64,000 bases of DNA from Clostridiales bacterium. Lineage in GTDB: Bacteria; Bacillota; Clostridia; Christensenellales; Borkfalkiaceae. Positions 61,547 to 64,000 of this stretch are shown here, one piece after another; position 1 is the stretch's first letter, and each line of letters begins with the position of its first letter. Both the position numbers and the translations under genes were made by a program. The stretch covers positions 37,921 through 101,920 of the forward strand of contig DPQQ01000007.1 in assembly GCA_003538975.1 (NCBI GenBank), read 5' to 3'. The notes under the pieces are model-generated. The model searched no databases. It worked only from the letters and a program-made list of their open reading frames with translations, and was not told the DNA's origin.

Positions 61547-63898
61547 ATGAAATTAAGTAAATTATCCGCAGGCGAAACCGCAGTTATAACCGTCGTCGGG
61601 GGAGAAGGCGAACTTAGAAGACACTTCCTGGATATGGGCGTTATTCCGGGAGCTGCGATAACCTTCGTAAAGCTTGCGCCTATGGGCGATCCGATGGAAT
61701 TTATGATTCACGGATACGAACTCACGTTGAGAGTAGCCGACGCAGAAAAAATAGAAGTCGAAAAATCCGATAGGGTTCAGGCGGAACCGAAATTTTCGGG
61801 CGATTTTACGACTTTTAAAGAAGCCGAACACCCCGGCTACGGCGAAGACGGCAAATATCACGAAAAAAAGACGGAAGATCCTCTTCCTAAGGGAACAATT
61901 CTGACGTTCGCGCTGGCGGGCAACCAGAATTGCGGCAAAACAACCCTTTTTAATGCTCTTACGGGATCTAACCAACATGTCGGGAACTTTCCGGGAGTCA
62001 CTGTAGACCGAAAGAGCGGACCGATAAAAGGCAGACCGGACACGCTCGTGACGGACTTACCCGGCATTTATTCGCTTTCGCCTTACACCGGCGAAGAAAT
62101 CGTTTCGCGTAATTTTATTCTGGACGAAAAACCGAAGGGTATAATAAATATCGTAGACGCTTCGAATATCGAAAGGAATTTGTTTCTTACATTGCAGCTC
62201 TTGGAACTCGGGCTGCCAACTGTAATCGCTCTTAACATGATGGACGAAGTAAGAGGCAACGGCGGAACGATAAACATAAACGCGATGGAAAAATTTCTCG
62301 GAGTCCCCGTTATCCCGATTTCGGCAGCTAAAAACGAAGGCGTAGACGAAGTAATCGAGCACGCCGTACACGTTGCAAAGTACAGAGAATGCGCTTCCAA
62401 AACCGATTTTTGCGAAAATTCTGGCAAAGGCGCGGCGGTACACAGATGTATACACGGCATAATGGAGCTTATTTCCGACCATGCCGAAGCCGCGGGAATA
62501 CCGATAAGATTTGCCGCGACAAAGCTTATAGAAGGCGACAATCTCGTTATGGACGCGCTTAAACTTACTTCCAACGAGAAAGAAGCAATAGAAAAAATTA
62601 TAAAGCAGATGGAAGAAGAACGCGGACTCGACAGAGCTGCGGCTATAGCGGATATGCGCTTTAACTTTATCGAAAAACTTTGCGCTCTTACGGTAGTAAA
62701 ACCAAAGGAAAGCAAAGAACATAAACGCAGCCGTAAAATAGACGCCGTTTTAACCGGCAAGTATACGGCTATTCCTTTTTTCGTGCTTATTATGGCGACG
62801 GTATTCTTTTTAACGTTCACGGTAATAGGCGGGACGCTGCAAAAACTTCTCGAAAAGGGCATTGATTTATTATCGGGCGCGATAACAAATGGGCTTGCTT
62901 CCGCAGGGGCCAGCGATTTTCTCATATCTTTTATCTCCGACGGAATTATTGCTGGTGTGGGGAGCGTATTGAGCTTTTTACCCGTAATTTTAACGCTCTT
63001 TTTCTTTCTGTCGATGCTCGAAGACAGCGGCTATCTCGCGAGAGTGGCGTTCTTTATGGATAAACTGTTAAGAAAAATAGGTTTGTCGGGAAGAAGCATA
63101 GTACCCATGCTTATAGGGTTCGGCTGTTCCGTTCCCGCGGTCATGTCGACAAGGACTCTTCCGTCAGAGCGCGACCGCAAAATGACGGTTATGCTTACGC
63201 CGTTCATGAGTTGCTCCGCAAAAGTACCCGTGTATGTATTTTTTACGGCGTTTTTCCCTGCAGGGGTAAGATGGCTCGTGATGATCGGATTGTATTTTAC
63301 CGGAATATTCGTCGGCATAATAGTAGCTTTGATAGCCAAAAAGACGGCGTTTAAGGGCGAAGCCGTTCCGTTTGTAATGGAACTCCCCAATTATCGTTTT
63401 CCGGGCTTTAAAAACGTTATGAAGCTTCTCTGGGAAAAGGCTAAGGACTTTATTCAGAGAGCCTTCACGATAATCTTCATAGCGTCGGTTATAGTGTGGT
63501 TTTTACAGTCGTTCGACTTCAGACTGATACTCGTAAATGATCCGTCAGAGAGCATGATGGCAAAAATCTCGGGCGTGGTCGGCGTTATATTCAAACCGTT
63601 AGGCTTCGGAGACTGGCGCATAGTAACGTCGCTCTTCACAGGTGTTATCGCCAAAGAAAGCGTCGTTTCGACGCTACAGGTAGTGGGAGCGGAGTCCGTG
63701 CTCTCGGCAATGCCGGTTTTCTCGGTACTCGCTCTTCTTGTGTTCTGTCTCTTATATACGCCGTGCGTAGCCGCGCTTGCCGCAATAAAGGGCGAACTCG
63801 GCGGTAAAAAGGCAGCTTTTATTGCCGTATTCCAGTGCGTTATCGCATGGGTTTTTGCGGGCTTAGTGGCTCTTATCGGTTTTATTTTCGGGTTCTGA
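61547..63898 (+). CDS. feoB: ferrous iron transporter, FeoA-FeoB fusion
   Basis: A 783-residue protein. Residues 1-75 are a FeoA SH3-like domain (LSKLSAGETAVITVVGGEGELRRHFLDMGVIPG) normally a separate protein. Then FeoB: GTPase with G1 GNQNCGKTTLFNALTG (125-140), DLPGIYSL, LNMMDEV and SAAKNEGVDEV, followed by about ten membrane helices with LPSERDRKMTVMLTPFMSCSAKVPVY and the gate region NYRFPGFKNV. Imports Fe2+ under anaerobic conditions. CGGGAGAAACCG precedes the ATG. A FeoB-associated Cys-rich small gene follows directly. Confidence 0.96.
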   Translation: MKLSKLSAGETAVITVVGGEGELRRHFLDMGVIPGAAITFVKLAPMGDPMEFMIHGYELTLRVADAEKIEVEKSDRVQAEPKFSGDFTTFKEAEHPGYGEDGKYHEKKTEDPLPKGTILTFALAGNQNCGKTTLFNALTGSNQHVGNFPGVTVDRKSGPIKGRPDTLVTDLPGIYSLSPYTGEEIVSRNFILDEKPKGIINIVDASNIERNLFLTLQLLELGLPTVIALNMMDEVRGNGGTININAMEKFLGVPVIPISAAKNEGVDEVIEHAVHVAKYRECASKTDFCENSGKGAAVHRCIHGIMELISDHAEAAGIPIRFAATKLIEGDNLVMDALKLTSNEKEAIEKIIKQMEEERGLDRAAAIADMRFNFIEKLCALTVVKPKESKEHKRSRKIDAVLTGKYTAIPFFVLIMATVFFLTFTVIGGTLQKLLEKGIDLLSGAITNGLASAGASDFLISFISDGIIAGVGSVLSFLPVILTLFFFLSMLEDSGYLARVAFFMDKLLRKIGLSGRSIVPMLIGFGCSVPAVMSTRTLPSERDRKMTVMLTPFMSCSAKVPVYVFFTAFFPAGVRWLVMIGLYFTGIFVGIIVALIAKKTAFKGEAVPFVMELPNYRFPGFKNVMKLLWEKAKDFIQRAFTIIFIASVIVWFLQSFDFRLILVNDPSESMMAKISGVVGVIFKPLGFGDWRIVTSLFTGVIAKESVVSTLQVVGAESVLSAMPVFSVLALLVFCLLYTPCVAALAAIKGELGGKKAAFIAVFQCVIAWVFAGLVALIGFIFGF

Positions 63899-63899
63899 T

Positions 63900-64000
63900 A
63901 TGAAAGCTATAGATATAATAATTATCGTAATAATCGCCGTTTTAATCATAACAGCGATGTATTTTGCAATAAAACGCAAAAAAAAAGGCGGCTGCTGCGG
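63900..64000 (+). CDS. FeoB-associated Cys-rich membrane protein (partial)
   Basis: The frame starts at ATG 63900, one base after the feoB stop, and runs off the right edge. It encodes one helix (IDIIIIVIIAVLIITAMYFAI) and a basic end RKKKGGCCG, the layout of the short Cys-rich membrane protein often encoded next to feoB in clostridia, thought to help Fe2+ uptake. At least 33 residues are visible. Confidence 0.75.
   Translation, partial: MKAIDIIIIVIIAVLIITAMYFAIKRKKKGGCC

Noticed and set aside
62083..62925. 280-codon open frame antisense to feoB
   Set aside because: It is a shadow of the real gene: no ribosome site, no recognisable domain, and its amino-acid mix follows from codon bias of the feoB strand.

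Overview
The window reads as a chromosome segment from a low-to-mid GC, Gram-positive Bacillota of the class Clostridia, probably an uncultured gut-type lineage. Evidence seen in the sequence: strong AGA use for arginine, SD-led genes (GGAGG), UUG/UAU sigma-A promoters with 17-bp spacers and frequent TGn extensions, intrinsic terminators, a HrcA/CIRCE-controlled clpB, an L10 leader and a spoIVFA/spoIVFB-like pair (an endospore-forming ancestry). I cannot place it below class level from sequence alone.

Layout. 1-6.4 kb: peptidoglycan precursor genes (murF with a membrane domain, ddl), the putative sporulation protease pair, a nitroreductase and a tiny membrane protein. 6.6-10.5 kb: rpmG-secE-nusG-rplK-rplA, then rplJ-rplL behind an L10 leader; rpoBC does not follow. 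10.7-20.7 kb: a cyclophilin-like lipoprotein, cysteine desulfurase and RuvX (both apparently leaderless), a RuvX-DUF1292 fusion, a MATE pump, a yybP-ykoY (Mn2+) riboswitch in front of stand-alone OadB/OadG-like membrane subunits, and clpB. 20.9-28.4 kb: rpsB-tsf and pyrH-frr-uppS-cdsA-dxr-rseP. 28.6-37.4 kb: gdhA, plsC-like, pyruvate kinase, a divergent ECF S-component/MocR pair, a permuted NlpC/P60 enzyme and a solitary DNA methyltransferase.

37.5-41.2 kb is an accessory island. Two copies of a roughly 200-nt structured RNA, each with its own promoter and a conserved UUCG-loop terminator, sit directly upstream of surface lipoprotein genes. Their helices are kept while their sequences differ (covariation). 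This is the best candidate here for an undescribed regulatory RNA. The genes after the second copy are clearly more AT-rich than the rest of the window. 41.4-44.6 kb: two tRNAs, an SPFH/zinc-ribbon protein, DUF1858 and a zinc-ribbon membrane protein.

45.0-61.1 kb is the complete S10-spc-alpha ribosomal supercluster, from rpsJ to rplQ with secY, adk, map, infA and rpoA. It contains several apparent autoregulatory RNA structures: an attenuator overlapping a 23-codon leader peptide before rpsJ, three tandem hairpins before rplC, a double hairpin before rplR and a pseudoknot before rpoA. The window ends in a feoA-feoB fusion and the start of a FeoB-associated Cys-rich membrane protein. All functional statements are from sequence reading and remembered family signatures; no searches or folding programs were run.
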